From contig JBEBGV010000058.1 in NCBI GenBank assembly GCA_040081265.1, positions 1 to 29,974 of the forward strand: a stretch of 29,974 nucleotides of DNA, read 5' to 3'. Each line of letters starts with the position of its first letter. Within the stretch, counting starts at the first letter, position 1. Origin of the DNA: JBEBGV01 sp040081265. GTDB lineage: Bacteria; Acidobacteriota; Vicinamibacteria; Vicinamibacterales; UBA2999. Positions 22,871-29,974 of the stretch are shown in pieces. The position numbers were made by a program, and so were the translations under genes. Under the pieces are notes generated by a model. The model saw nothing but the letters and a program-made list of their open reading frames with translations, did no database searches and was not told where the DNA came from.

Positions 22871-24331
22871 CTAGACGAGCTGGTACTCGGCCGATGACAC
22901 CAGCAGACGCGCGAGCCCGGCGGCCCGCGTGCTGAGCTGCTCGGCGCTCCCCGACCACGCCCCGCCGGCGAGCAGGTACGACATCAGCGCCTGTTGCGGT
23001 GCCGAGTCGAGCGGCGCCGGCGTCACCCGATCCAGCATCGTCGTGAGCAGTAACTGCGCGGACCCGCCATTGGTCTCGAGCGCGACGGCAAGGCTCTCCT
23101 TCTGGCTGGTCACCAGCGTCGCTGCGAAGTTGGACCGCGCCAGCATCGTCCCGGTTGAGAACCAGTTGGCGGCCATCGGCCACCCGCCCACGTTGGGCGG
23201 CTCGAACAGCAGCATGCCCATGTTGGCCAGCGGCGTCCGCGCCTGATCGAGCGAGAAGCCCTGCCAGCCCACTTCCTTGATAGAGCGGGCCACATATTCG
23301 GCGGGCCACGAGTAACGCGCGAAGCGCATCGCCGGATCGTTGAACCACGGCGAGGCGAGGATGTGTCGCACGACAGGCCTGATCTCGGTGCCGCTCTGCA
23401 GGTAGACGTTGGCCGTGCTCTCGACGAAGGCTGGATCAGGTGCGTGGATCTCGCTGACGAAGAAGTTCCAGAACTTGCGGGCCAACCGCCGCGCCGTCTC
23501 CGGGTGCAGTGCCAGCGCGGTGATCAGGTCGATGCCGTCCTGCATGCCGGCCGACTCGCTGCGCGCCGGGATCGTCTGGGTGCCGTTGCCGTAAATCGGG
23601 AACGAGAACGTCTTGGCGTTGATGTCGTGCTGGTCGGCGTTGTAGACGAACTCCTGATACGCGTTCATGTCCTCACGGGTATACCCGGTGGACTTCCGGA
23701 GGTTCCAGCCGGTGAACACGCGCGCCGCGGCATAGACGTCAGACTCGGTGTAGTGGCCGACGCCGACCGTGAACAGCTCCATGATTTCGCGGCCGAAATT
23801 TTCCTGCGGCTTCGCCCGCGTATTGGTCTTGCCGTCGAGCCAGATCACCATCGCGGGGTCCTGCGAGATCTCCAGCAGGAGGTCGCGGTAGTTGCCGAGC
23901 GCATACGCGCGAAACAATTCGAGCTGTCCCTGCGGGCCGCGCAGCACGCCTGGCTTGTGCGCGAACATCTTCGCCGCCTGAACAGGGCCAGAGTCCGCAA
24001 TCAGCTTGCTGTAGGCGGTGGCGAAGTGGTTGTGCCAGAACATCGCCATCTTTTCCTGCAGGGGGCGGCGCGAGTGGATCATGCGAAACAGCCAGCGCTG
24101 TCGGGCGTCTTCGATGTCGATGTCCGGCGCAAACAGGTCGCGCGACTTCACCTGTGCGTGATCGGGCCGTCCAATGCGCGCGTCCACATCGTCTGGACGG
24201 CCTTCATAGTTGACGAGGTGGTCCACGGCTGCCGCGGGCGACATGTCGCCGAAGCTGGTCGCCTCCGCCGCGCTGACACCGAAGCCGGCGCGACGGAACA
24301 GGTGGTCGATTTCAGGATTGAGTCTGGGCAT
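22871..24331 (-). CDS. DUF1800 family protein
   Basis: 486 residues, typical length for the family. Signatures: HLFRRAGFGVSAAEA at the N-terminus, MAMFWHNHFATAYSKL, WLDGKTNTRAKPQENFGREI, MELFTVGVGHYTESDVYAAA followed by RVFTGWN, and NVGGWPMAANWFSTGTML. No function is established for the family. Unlike its DUF1501 partner it has no signal peptide at the chosen ATG and no obvious upstream extension, so it may travel with the DUF1501 protein through Tat or stay in the cytoplasm. It follows the Rieske gene by 21 bp. Confidence 0.92.
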   Translation of the reverse strand: MPRLNPEIDHLFRRAGFGVSAAEATSFGDMSPAAAVDHLVNYEGRPDDVDARIGRPDHAQVKSRDLFAPDIDIEDARQRWLFRMIHSRRPLQEKMAMFWHNHFATAYSKLIADSGPVQAAKMFAHKPGVLRGPQGQLELFRAYALGNYRDLLLEISQDPAMVIWLDGKTNTRAKPQENFGREIMELFTVGVGHYTESDVYAAARVFTGWNLRKSTGYTREDMNAYQEFVYNADQHDINAKTFSFPIYGNGTQTIPARSESAGMQDGIDLITALALHPETARRLARKFWNFFVSEIHAPDPAFVESTANVYLQSGTEIRPVVRHILASPWFNDPAMRFARYSWPAEYVARSIKEVGWQGFSLDQARTPLANMGMLLFEPPNVGGWPMAANWFSTGTMLARSNFAATLVTSQKESLAVALETNGGSAQLLLTTMLDRVTPAPLDSAPQQALMSYLLAGGAWSGSAEQLSTRAAGLARLLVSSAEYQLV

Positions 24332-24352
24332 GACGCGGGCGTCGTGAGCGCG

Positions 24353-24829
24353 TCAGATCGCGATCGTCACGACGCCATCGGCGACCGTGGTCGCGAATCG
24401 GCGAAGCGAGGCCGTGGCCGGGCCACCCAGCACCTGACCGCTGCGGCTGTAACGCGATCCGTGGCACGGGCAGACGTAGGTGGCGCCCTCGGCGCCGGTG
24501 ATGGTGCACGACTCGTGGCTGCAGATGGCGTCGATCGCGGTGAAGGCGCCGTCGCCCGTCCGGGCGAGCAGGAACACGCCTGCCACCGATTCAACCAGCA
24601 CCGCCCCGCCCGACTCGGCCAGTGCGGAACCAGCCACGGTGACCTGCACCCCGGAGCCCGTGAATCGGCCCGACTGGGTGGCCAGGGTGGAGGCCATGCC
24701 GCTCGGCGCCGTCGGAGACGATGAGCCGCCGCAGGCGGAGACCAGCGTGGCAATCGCGGCGCCGGAGGCAACCTGGCAGGCGCCGGTGCAGAATCTGCGT
24801 CGAGAGAGCGTGGTGTGCGTGTCTGACAT
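24353..24829 (-). CDS. Tat-exported Rieske [2Fe-2S] lipoprotein
   Basis: 158 residues. The N-terminus LSRRRFCTGACQVASGAAIA is a twin-arginine signal followed by a lipobox LVSAC, so the protein is probably exported folded and lipid-anchored. The Rieske domain spans ~60-158 with cluster-binding CSHESC and CPCHGSRYSRSG, giving the Cys-X-His and Cys-X-X-His pairs, plus the two extra Cys that form the disulfide of cytochrome bc-type Rieske proteins. It is small and has no cytochrome b or c partner nearby, so a role as a stand-alone electron carrier for an exported enzyme is more likely than a bc1 subunit. First gene of the cassette with DUF1800, DUF1501 and the porin. Confidence 0.92.
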   Translation of the reverse strand: MSDTHTTLSRRRFCTGACQVASGAAIATLVSACGGSSSPTAPSGMASTLATQSGRFTGSGVQVTVAGSALAESGGAVLVESVAGVFLLARTGDGAFTAIDAICSHESCTITGAEGATYVCPCHGSRYSRSGQVLGGPATASLRRFATTVADGVVTIAI

Positions 24830-25048
24830 TGCGTGATTGAACCGCCGGGGGGCGACCCAGACAGCGGCGCAATATCGACGCCACGTCGAAAAGACGTAGT
24901 TTTGCTGGGAAAGCCGAGCCGGGTGGCTCCGTGCCCGATCACAGACCTGGGGCGAGGCTGGAAGATTTTGTAAGCGCCTTCAGTTGCACCGACCCGGTCG
25001 CGGGTGATACAAGTGCCCTGCTTTCACGGACTTCACACGGACACACTT
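24830..25048. promoter_or_regulatory. Divergent intergenic region between the Rieske cassette and the 25049 gene
   Basis: 219 bp without a credible gene, carrying the promoters for both directions. It contains ACGTC/GACGT with a GAAAA loop (24883-24897), followed by TTTT on the plus strand; GAGCC/GGCTC with a GGGT loop (24916-24929); and ACCCG/CGGGT near 24990-25006. The tandem stems between 24883 and 24929 look like a structured RNA leader, but I could not match them to a known riboswitch class. No clear -35 and -10 pair. Confidence 0.45.
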
Positions 25049-25567
25049 ATGACACGACTGATTCTCGTCGCGGCCGTTCTGCTGTTCCCGGTGCTCGCGC
25101 AGGCGCAGGAGTCGAAATCGACCCCGATCGTGGGTGAGCTGCTGAAGATGCTCGACCAGATGAAGGTGGACAGCGTGGCCGCCGCGCACGGCGACGGGTT
25201 CGTCGGTGCCTTCTATGTCCCCGGCCAGCTCCTCCTCGTCCGCGGCAAGTTCGCCTCGACTGAGCGCGCAGGGATCCTGATTGAGCGGAAGATGTACCGT
25301 GACCTCTACGGCGATCTGAACAGCGCCGCGGAGTTGGCGACCAAGGTGTTCATTTCGGACCTCGGTGCTGACGGACTGAAGTTCCGGCGCCAGAACAACA
25401 ATCAGCCGTTCGACACGGCCGATGTCGGCGACAAGAGCTATCGGTTCGACGGTGACTGGGGCAAGCAGAAGCTGTCGCGTGACGAGTACACGCGGGTGTA
25501 CCAGTCAACCGACGAGCAGTACATGCAGATGGTTCAGGCGCTCATCGATCAGCTCAAGAAGCCCTGA
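25049..25567 (+). CDS. Small secreted protein of unknown function
   Basis: 172 residues from the ATG at 25049; the frame is open 15 codons further but those residues do not look like protein, while this ATG begins a clean signal peptide (MTRLILVAAVLLFPVLAQA-QE). The mature part is charged and mixed alpha/beta, with VGAFYVPGQLLLVRGKFAST, MYRDLYGDLNSAAELATKVF and SRDEYTRVYQSTDEQYMQMV. No Cys and no catalytic motif. I do not recognise a family. It is probably periplasmic. Its stop converges with the isomerase gene, 12 bp apart. Confidence 0.82.
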   Translation: MTRLILVAAVLLFPVLAQAQESKSTPIVGELLKMLDQMKVDSVAAAHGDGFVGAFYVPGQLLLVRGKFASTERAGILIERKMYRDLYGDLNSAAELATKVFISDLGADGLKFRRQNNNQPFDTADVGDKSYRFDGDWGKQKLSRDEYTRVYQSTDEQYMQMVQALIDQLKKP

Positions 25568-25579
25568 CCCTGTGGCGGG

Positions 25580-26623
25580 TTAGAGCTTGCCGTTGCCCTC
25601 CACCAGGCGCTTGGCCAGGTAGTTGGTCACGAGGGTGTCCTGCCGCAGCGCGCCGAGGTAGGCATCGCGCAGCAACTGCTCCCGACGGGCCTTCAGGGCC
25701 TGGGTAATCTGTTCCTTCGTGCCCGGCGTCGACAGATCGCGCTGCCCGGCCGTTTCCCTGCTCACGAGCAGCACAATCCGCAGCACGTTGCCGTCGTTGA
25801 CCACGCGGGCGTTGCCAGGGGTCATCGCGAGCACCGCGTCGCGCAACGCTGCTGGCGCCTGGCGAATTGAAGACACGGGCACCAGTCCCATGTCGCCACC
25901 GCGGGGAGCCGACTCCGGATCTTCCGAATAATCCATCGCGAGATCGCCGAACGAGCTGCCCGCCTGCAGGCGCTGCATCAGGGACGCAATCTTGGTCTGG
26001 GCCGCCTGGGGCGTCGTCGCGTCATCGCCGCTGCGATTGGCGACCTGCCCGTCGGCCACTGGTGTGACCACGATCTGCGCGATGTGCACCGCATCTTCCG
26101 GGATGTTGAACTGCGCCTTGTTGGCGTTGAAGAAATCGGTGACTTCCTGGTCGGAGATGATCACTTTCGCCGTGACCTCCTTTTCCATCACCTTCTGTAC
26201 CGTCAGCTCGCGCTTGAGCGTCTCGCGCATGTCAGCCTCGGTCAGGTTGCGACGCGCCATCTCCTGCTTGAATACCTCGTCTGCCACGCCCTTCTTGGCG
26301 TCGGTGAAGGCCTTGTCGACGTCGACGTCGGGGACGGTAATCTGCAGCGCGGGCGCACGCGAGGCCACCAGTTCCTGGACGATCAAGTCGTTGAGCAGCC
26401 CCAGCTTGGCGATGAGCGCTTCCTCCGCCGACATCACCTGATTCGGATCGCGGTTGCGCTCGAAGGCCTTGTCCACCTCCGCCCGCATGATTTGACGCGT
26501 GCCGACAACGGCCCAGGTGTCCGGCGTGACCGCCGGCGCGGCCGGAGTTCGGGAACAGGCCTGAGACAGAACCGCCGCCGCAAGGACGACAACCACGAGG
26601 CAGTGACGCGAAGTCTGACGCAT
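25580..26623 (-). CDS. SurA/PpiC-type peptidyl-prolyl isomerase lipoprotein
   Basis: 347 residues with a lipoprotein signal (VVVLAAAVLSQAC, Cys at 23). A SurA-N-like helical chaperone region (~40-170; LNDLIVQELVASRA, DMRETLKRELTVQKVM) precedes a parvulin rotamase domain (~175-285) that begins DAVHIAQIVV and contains GSSFGDLAMDYSEDP, then GGDMGLVPVSSI and AMTPGNARVV. It probably assists folding of exported or outer-membrane proteins in the periplasm. An insert rich in Asp/Thr (ANRSGDDATTPQAA) sits inside the rotamase domain. Divergent from the 26700 gene, with 76 bp between starts that include a 7-bp repeat tract. Confidence 0.9.
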   Translation of the reverse strand: MRQTSRHCLVVVVLAAAVLSQACSRTPAAPAVTPDTWAVVGTRQIMRAEVDKAFERNRDPNQVMSAEEALIAKLGLLNDLIVQELVASRAPALQITVPDVDVDKAFTDAKKGVADEVFKQEMARRNLTEADMRETLKRELTVQKVMEKEVTAKVIISDQEVTDFFNANKAQFNIPEDAVHIAQIVVTPVADGQVANRSGDDATTPQAAQTKIASLMQRLQAGSSFGDLAMDYSEDPESAPRGGDMGLVPVSSIRQAPAALRDAVLAMTPGNARVVNDGNVLRIVLLVSRETAGQRDLSTPGTKEQITQALKARREQLLRDAYLGALRQDTLVTNYLAKRLVEGNGKL

Positions 26624-26637
26624 ACCGTGAGGGTACT

Positions 26638-26679
26638 ACTGCCCACCGCCTACTGCCTACTGCCCACTGTCGACTGCCC
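26638..26679. repeat. 7-bp-period tandem repeat tract (site B)
   Basis: Six consecutive plus-strand heptamers: ACTGCCC, ACCGCCT, ACTGCCT, ACTGCCC, ACTGTCG, ACTGCCC. They occupy most of the gap between two divergent start codons (26623 minus, 26700 plus). Order and sequence resemble site A at 20521, including the ACTGTCG unit in the second-to-last complete position. Confidence 0.7.
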
Positions 26680-26699
26680 CTGTACGTCATACTTCCCCG

Positions 26700-29153
26700 T
26701 TGCCTACCCGGTCATCCCCCTCCTTCTACGCGGGCCTCTTTCTCGTCACCGCCGCCACCTTGATGCTGCAGGTCGTCCAGACCCGCATACTCTCGGTCGT
26801 CGCCTGGTACCATCTGGCGTTTTTTGCCATCAGCATGGCGATGTTCGGCCTGACGGCTGGCGCGGTGTGGGTCTACCTGCGTCGGGAACGTTTCACCGAG
26901 GCGACACTGTCGTACGACCTCGCGCACTATTCGATGGCCTTCGCCGCAGGCACCGGCCTCTGCCTGCTCGTTCAGATGACGCAGGTGCCCATCGGCGGGT
27001 TTACCTCGGTGACCGGTGTCTGGACCTGGATGCAGCTGGCAATCTGCCTTGCCATCCCGTTTTTTTTCTCCGGGATCGTCGTCAGCCTCGCGCTGACGAG
27101 GAGTCCGTTTCCGATCGGACGTGTCTACGGGTGGGACCTGCTCGGCGCCGCGTCGGGCTGCCTGGGCGCGCTCGTGCTGCTCAATGCCACCGACGGCCCC
27201 TCTGTGGTGCTGTTCATCGCGGCGATGTCGGCTGTTGCGGCCATCTGCTTCGCGCGATCGGGGGTGGGCGTCGCGCCCGCCCCGCTGCCGCCAGGTGCGG
27301 GATTGTTGCAGAAACGCGGGCTGATTGCCCTCGTGCTCGCCGCCGCCGCTCTTCTCAACGGGCAAACGTCACACGGCCTGCAGCCACTGGTCGTCAAGGG
27401 AAGGTTCGAAGCGGGCGACTCGTATCTGTTCCGCCGCTGGAACACCTTCTCGCGAGTCGTCGTGCAACCGGGATATTCGTGGTATCCAGACCTCTGGGGG
27501 CCGTCGCCGCTCTACGGCGAATCCGCGGCACGCATCAGGATTGAGCAACGCTGGCTGAACATCGACGGCGACGCCGGCACGGTGGCGACACGCTTCGACG
27601 GGGACTTCGCGCCGCTCGAGTACCTGAAGTACGACGTCACGACGCTGGCGTATCACCTGCCCGGACGCACGCGGGCAGCGGTGGTCGGCGTCGGTGGAGG
27701 ACGCGACATCCTCTCGGCAGCGGTGTTCGGGTCGCGTGACATCACGGCCGTCGAACTCAACCCGACGTTCGTGCAGTTGCTCACGACCGAACCCGGATTT
27801 GCCGACTTCACCCATCTCGAGCGCATTCAGGGCCTGAAGCTCTTCGTCGATGAGGGTCGCAGCTGGTTCGCGCGGACCGATCAGCGTTTCGACACCATCC
27901 AGATGAGCCTGATCGACACGTGGGCGGCCACCGGCGCGGGCGCCTACTCGCTCAGCGAGAACGGCCTCTACACCGTGGAAGCGTGGAAGACGTTCATCGG
28001 ACGATTGAGTGACCGCGGCGTCTACACGGTGAGCCGGTGGTTCAACGCCAGCGACCCGAACGAAACCGGACGCATGCTGAGCCTCGCGGTAGCGGCCCTC
28101 TTTGACATGGGTGTGACCGCGCCCGACCGGCACATCTTCATGGCCGCGTCCGGCGGGATCGCCACGATCGTGGTGGCGCGCCAGCCATTCTCTGAGGCGG
28201 ACCTGGCCGCGCTGCACGCCGCGACGATGAAGTATGAGTATCAGGAACTGGTGGTGCCGGGCTCGTCGGCCACGTATCCGACGCTGAACGCGATTGCCAA
28301 TGCTCCTTCTCGCGAGACGCTCGAGGCGATCACCTCGGCAGGCGACTTCGACCTGACGCCCGCGACCGACGACCGACCGTTCTTCTTCAACCAGCTGCCG
28401 CTGACCAAGCCGCTCGGCCTGCTGGCGTTCATCCGCGAACGCCAGGCCGACAATCCCAACGGAGTGAGGTCGGGCAACCTGGACGCCACCCTGACGCTGG
28501 TGATCCTGTTCGTCGTCGCCCTCGCGCTCGTGCTGGTCGCCATCGTCGTGCCGCTGCGCCATGCCACGAGCGACGTCGGCCGCGGGCTGGTCATGGCGGG
28601 CACGTCCTACTTCCTGCTGATCGGTATCGGTTTCATGATGGTGGAGATCGGGATTCTCCAGCGCATGAGCGTCTTTCTCGGTCACCCGGTGTATTCGCTG
28701 AGCATCTCGCTCTTCGCGCTCATCCTGACGACGGGCGCCGGGAGTCTGCTGTCCGACGTCTGGGTGCTCAACACACGGACGCGACTGCTGACGTGGGCGG
28801 CAGCCATCGGCCTCTACGTCGCGTCGCTTCCTTACTGGCTGCCGCCGGCGCTGCTCGCCGTCGAGAGCGCATCGCTTCCCGTGCGCGCCGCCGTCTGCGT
28901 GGGTGTGATCGCGCCGGCCGGCGTGCTGATGGGATTTGCCTTCCCCACCGGCATGCGGCTGGTGCTGGCGCGGGATGCCCGTCCCGCGCCGTGGTTCTGG
29001 GGGATTAACGGCGCTGCCGGCGTGCTGGCGTCGGTGACTGCCGTCACGCTCAGCATCGCGCTCGGCATCAGCGCCACGCTCATCGCCGGCGCGCTGTGCT
29101 ATCTGCTCCTCATCCCCGCCGCGTTCGCCATGCTTGCGGCGGATCGTACGTAG
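26700..29153 (+). CDS. Polytopic membrane protein with spermidine-synthase-like domain
   Basis: 817 residues from a TTG start (no Shine-Dalgarno and no better start upstream). The N-terminal ~220 residues contain about seven membrane helices (SFYAGLFLVTAATLMLQVVQ, QLAICLAIPFFFSGIVVSLAL). A soluble Rossmann-like domain follows with the SAM-type glycine loop VVGVGGGRDILSAAVFG (~327-343) and the acidic strand end AVELNP, plus the family segment DTIQMSLIDTWAATGAGAY. The C-terminal ~220 residues add six or seven helices (GFMMVEIGILQRMSVFLGHP). The layout matches the spermine/spermidine synthase-like membrane proteins common in environmental bacteria; none has an established reaction that I know of. 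A run of eight T residues encodes Phe-Phe-Phe near residue 121. Confidence 0.88.
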   Translation: MPTRSSPSFYAGLFLVTAATLMLQVVQTRILSVVAWYHLAFFAISMAMFGLTAGAVWVYLRRERFTEATLSYDLAHYSMAFAAGTGLCLLVQMTQVPIGGFTSVTGVWTWMQLAICLAIPFFFSGIVVSLALTRSPFPIGRVYGWDLLGAASGCLGALVLLNATDGPSVVLFIAAMSAVAAICFARSGVGVAPAPLPPGAGLLQKRGLIALVLAAAALLNGQTSHGLQPLVVKGRFEAGDSYLFRRWNTFSRVVVQPGYSWYPDLWGPSPLYGESAARIRIEQRWLNIDGDAGTVATRFDGDFAPLEYLKYDVTTLAYHLPGRTRAAVVGVGGGRDILSAAVFGSRDITAVELNPTFVQLLTTEPGFADFTHLERIQGLKLFVDEGRSWFARTDQRFDTIQMSLIDTWAATGAGAYSLSENGLYTVEAWKTFIGRLSDRGVYTVSRWFNASDPNETGRMLSLAVAALFDMGVTAPDRHIFMAASGGIATIVVARQPFSEADLAALHAATMKYEYQELVVPGSSATYPTLNAIANAPSRETLEAITSAGDFDLTPATDDRPFFFNQLPLTKPLGLLAFIRERQADNPNGVRSGNLDATLTLVILFVVALALVLVAIVVPLRHATSDVGRGLVMAGTSYFLLIGIGFMMVEIGILQRMSVFLGHPVYSLSISLFALILTTGAGSLLSDVWVLNTRTRLLTWAAAIGLYVASLPYWLPPALLAVESASLPVRAAVCVGVIAPAGVLMGFAFPTGMRLVLARDARPAPWFWGINGAAGVLASVTAVTLSIALGISATLIAGALCYLLLIPAAFAMLAADRT

Positions 29154-29174
29154 GGCGGGTCTTTGAGACCCGCC
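29154..29174. terminator. GGGTC-core palindrome directly after the 26700 gene
   Basis: GGCGGGTCT and AGACCCGCC form a perfect 9-bp stem with a TTG loop, beginning at the base after the stop codon. No T-tract follows. It could terminate both convergent genes, or be a REP-like element; the GGGTC core is shared with 20484-20504. The 7-bp repeat tract begins immediately after it. Confidence 0.6.
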
Positions 29175-29209
29175 GTGCGGTCGTCGGTAAGCGGTAGGCG
29201 GTAGGCGGC
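29175..29209. repeat. 7-bp-period tandem repeat tract (site C, inverted orientation)
   Basis: Read on the minus strand the heptamers are GCCGCCT, ACCGCCT, ACCGCTT, ACCGACG, ACCGCAC. The tract fills exactly the space between the palindrome 29154-29174 and the stop codon of the metallo-hydrolase gene, touching the last base of that codon. Unit order follows sites A and B. Confidence 0.7.
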
Positions 29210-29974
29210 TACTTCACTGCAGCCGGGCAGCCGGGGAACCAGTTCCCCTTCTGCACCATCTCCTGGCAGTACTGCTTCACCCGCTCGATGCCGGGGCGCA
29301 GCATCCTGACGCCCTGCTCGAAGGTCATGATGTCCATGTGCACCGGGACGATTTTCTCGACGTCCACCTTGCGGTAGTTGATGTTGTCGAGGAAGCTGTC
29401 GCCCCACCACTGCAGTTCCTCGGCCGCGGTCAGCACGTCGGCCTCGATGTAGATCTTGTGCTCGGGAATGTAGGCGAAGACGCCCTCAGCCAGGTGGTTA
29501 TTGGCGATGACATGGTAGATGTCCACCGTCATCATCGCGTCCTTGAGCTGCAGGTGATCGTCGACGGGGATGAACTTGAGCGGCTGGAAGTTGCGCTCGA
29601 GATCGTCCGGGAAGTTCGGGGCGCGCCGTGAGGCCATCTCGCGAAAGATGACCTCGTTGTCGCGGCGGGAGATGATGGTCAGCCCCTCCGCCACCGCCTG
29701 ACGCAGGCCGGACGAGTGATCGAAGTGATGATGTGACCAGATCACCTGCGTCGCGCGCTTGCCGGGCACGAGTTGATGGGCCGCCTGCACGACGTCGTGG
29801 ACGCGCTGGTTGCTGCCATTCAGCTCATACAGCGTGATGTGATCGGCGAACTCCATCGCCATTGTCCCGCCTGCGAATCGCCAGACACCGCGAGCCACGT
29901 TGATCACCGGAACCGGCTGCGGCCCCGTGCCCGCGGCCGCCGGACCACCACCGCGTCCCTGCCCCGGGGTCACC
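29209..29974 (-). CDS. Metallo-beta-lactamase-fold hydrolase, C-terminal part (5' end outside window)
   Basis: The frame is open to the right edge, giving ~254 residues; the first visible Met (29973) is followed by a Gly/Pro/Ala-rich linker and is probably internal. The metal-binding motif HHHFDH in IWSHHHFDHSSGLRQAV, a second His in IANNHLAEGVFAYIP, the Asp in IYIEADVLTA and the C-terminal His in VPVHMDIMTF give a full two-metal site. A strand VINVARGVWRFAGGTMAMEF opens the fold. This resembles the long MBL-fold proteins with an N-terminal extension found in Acidobacteriota; substrate unknown. It converges on the 26700 gene, with a palindrome and repeat tract between. Confidence 0.85.
   Translation of the reverse strand, partial: VTPGQGRGGGPAAAGTGPQPVPVINVARGVWRFAGGTMAMEFADHITLYELNGSNQRVHDVVQAAHQLVPGKRATQVIWSHHHFDHSSGLRQAVAEGLTIISRRDNEVIFREMASRRAPNFPDDLERNFQPLKFIPVDDHLQLKDAMMTVDIYHVIANNHLAEGVFAYIPEHKIYIEADVLTAAEELQWWGDSFLDNINYRKVDVEKIVPVHMDIMTFEQGVRMLRPGIERVKQYCQEMVQKGNWFPGCPAAVK

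Noticed and set aside
24883..24960. Possible cyclic-di-GMP (GEMM) riboswitch
   Set aside because: A GAAA-type loop and AAAGCC are present, but the conserved ACGCAAAGCC and the GGTAGCGGGGTTACC receptor part are not seen.
26084..27544. 486-codon plus-strand frame and the 438-codon minus-strand frame at 27369-28685
   Set aside because: Both overlap well-supported genes (SurA-like isomerase and spermidine-synthase-like membrane protein) and look like low-complexity shadows.

Overview
The window is about 30 kb of GC-rich bacterial chromosome that is almost entirely coding. It has TonB-dependent uptake, outer-membrane barrels, several Tat-exported proteins, a paired DUF1800/DUF1501 module and many small secreted proteins of unknown function. 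This points to a Gram-negative, soil-type bacterium; Acidobacteriota (Vicinamibacteria-like) is my best inference, but no rRNA or universal marker is present to prove it. No tRNA, rRNA, CRISPR array, transposase or phage gene was seen.

Layout. 1-3149 holds the 3' end of selO, a small basic protein, an NmrA-like reductase, a quinone oxidoreductase and the ribosome-rescue hydrolase arfB. 3146-6920 (minus strand) holds a possible secreted protein, an ammonium channel (amt) and an ion-transporter-superfamily antiporter with a large soluble insert. 6921-7209 is a regulatory intergenic region with a perfect 9-bp inverted repeat in front of a small secreted protein, followed by a convergent hairpin and a Tat-signal MmgE/PrpD protein.

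9262-17988 is a complete vitamin B12 locus read on the minus strand. A cobalamin riboswitch is followed by btuB, btuF, btuD, btuC, cobQ, cbiZ and cbiB, most of them overlapping or separated by a few bases. The module imports corrinoids through the outer membrane (BtuB), periplasm (BtuF) and inner membrane (BtuCD). CbiZ can then strip the aminopropanol arm of imported cobinamide-type corrinoids to give cobyric acid, and CbiB rebuilds the arm, so the locus looks like corrinoid salvage and remodelling. The early corrin-ring genes are absent from the window.

18043-24829 is a long minus-strand block. A Tat/lipoprotein Rieske protein, a DUF1800 protein, a Tat DUF1501 protein and an outer-membrane porin form one tight cassette. 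After a hairpin-rich gap come a divergent alkaline-phosphatase-superfamily protein and a GT2 glycosyltransferase. 25049-29974 holds a small secreted protein, a SurA/PpiC-type lipoprotein isomerase, an 817-residue membrane protein with a spermidine-synthase-like domain, and the C-terminal part of a metallo-beta-lactamase-fold hydrolase.

The most unusual non-genic signal is a dispersed family of 7-bp-period tandem repeats in three intergenic sites (20521-20562, 26638-26679, 29175-29209). Two of these sit beside perfect GGGTC-core palindromes. The Rieske/DUF1800/DUF1501/porin cassette is the best candidate for an undescribed protein system.
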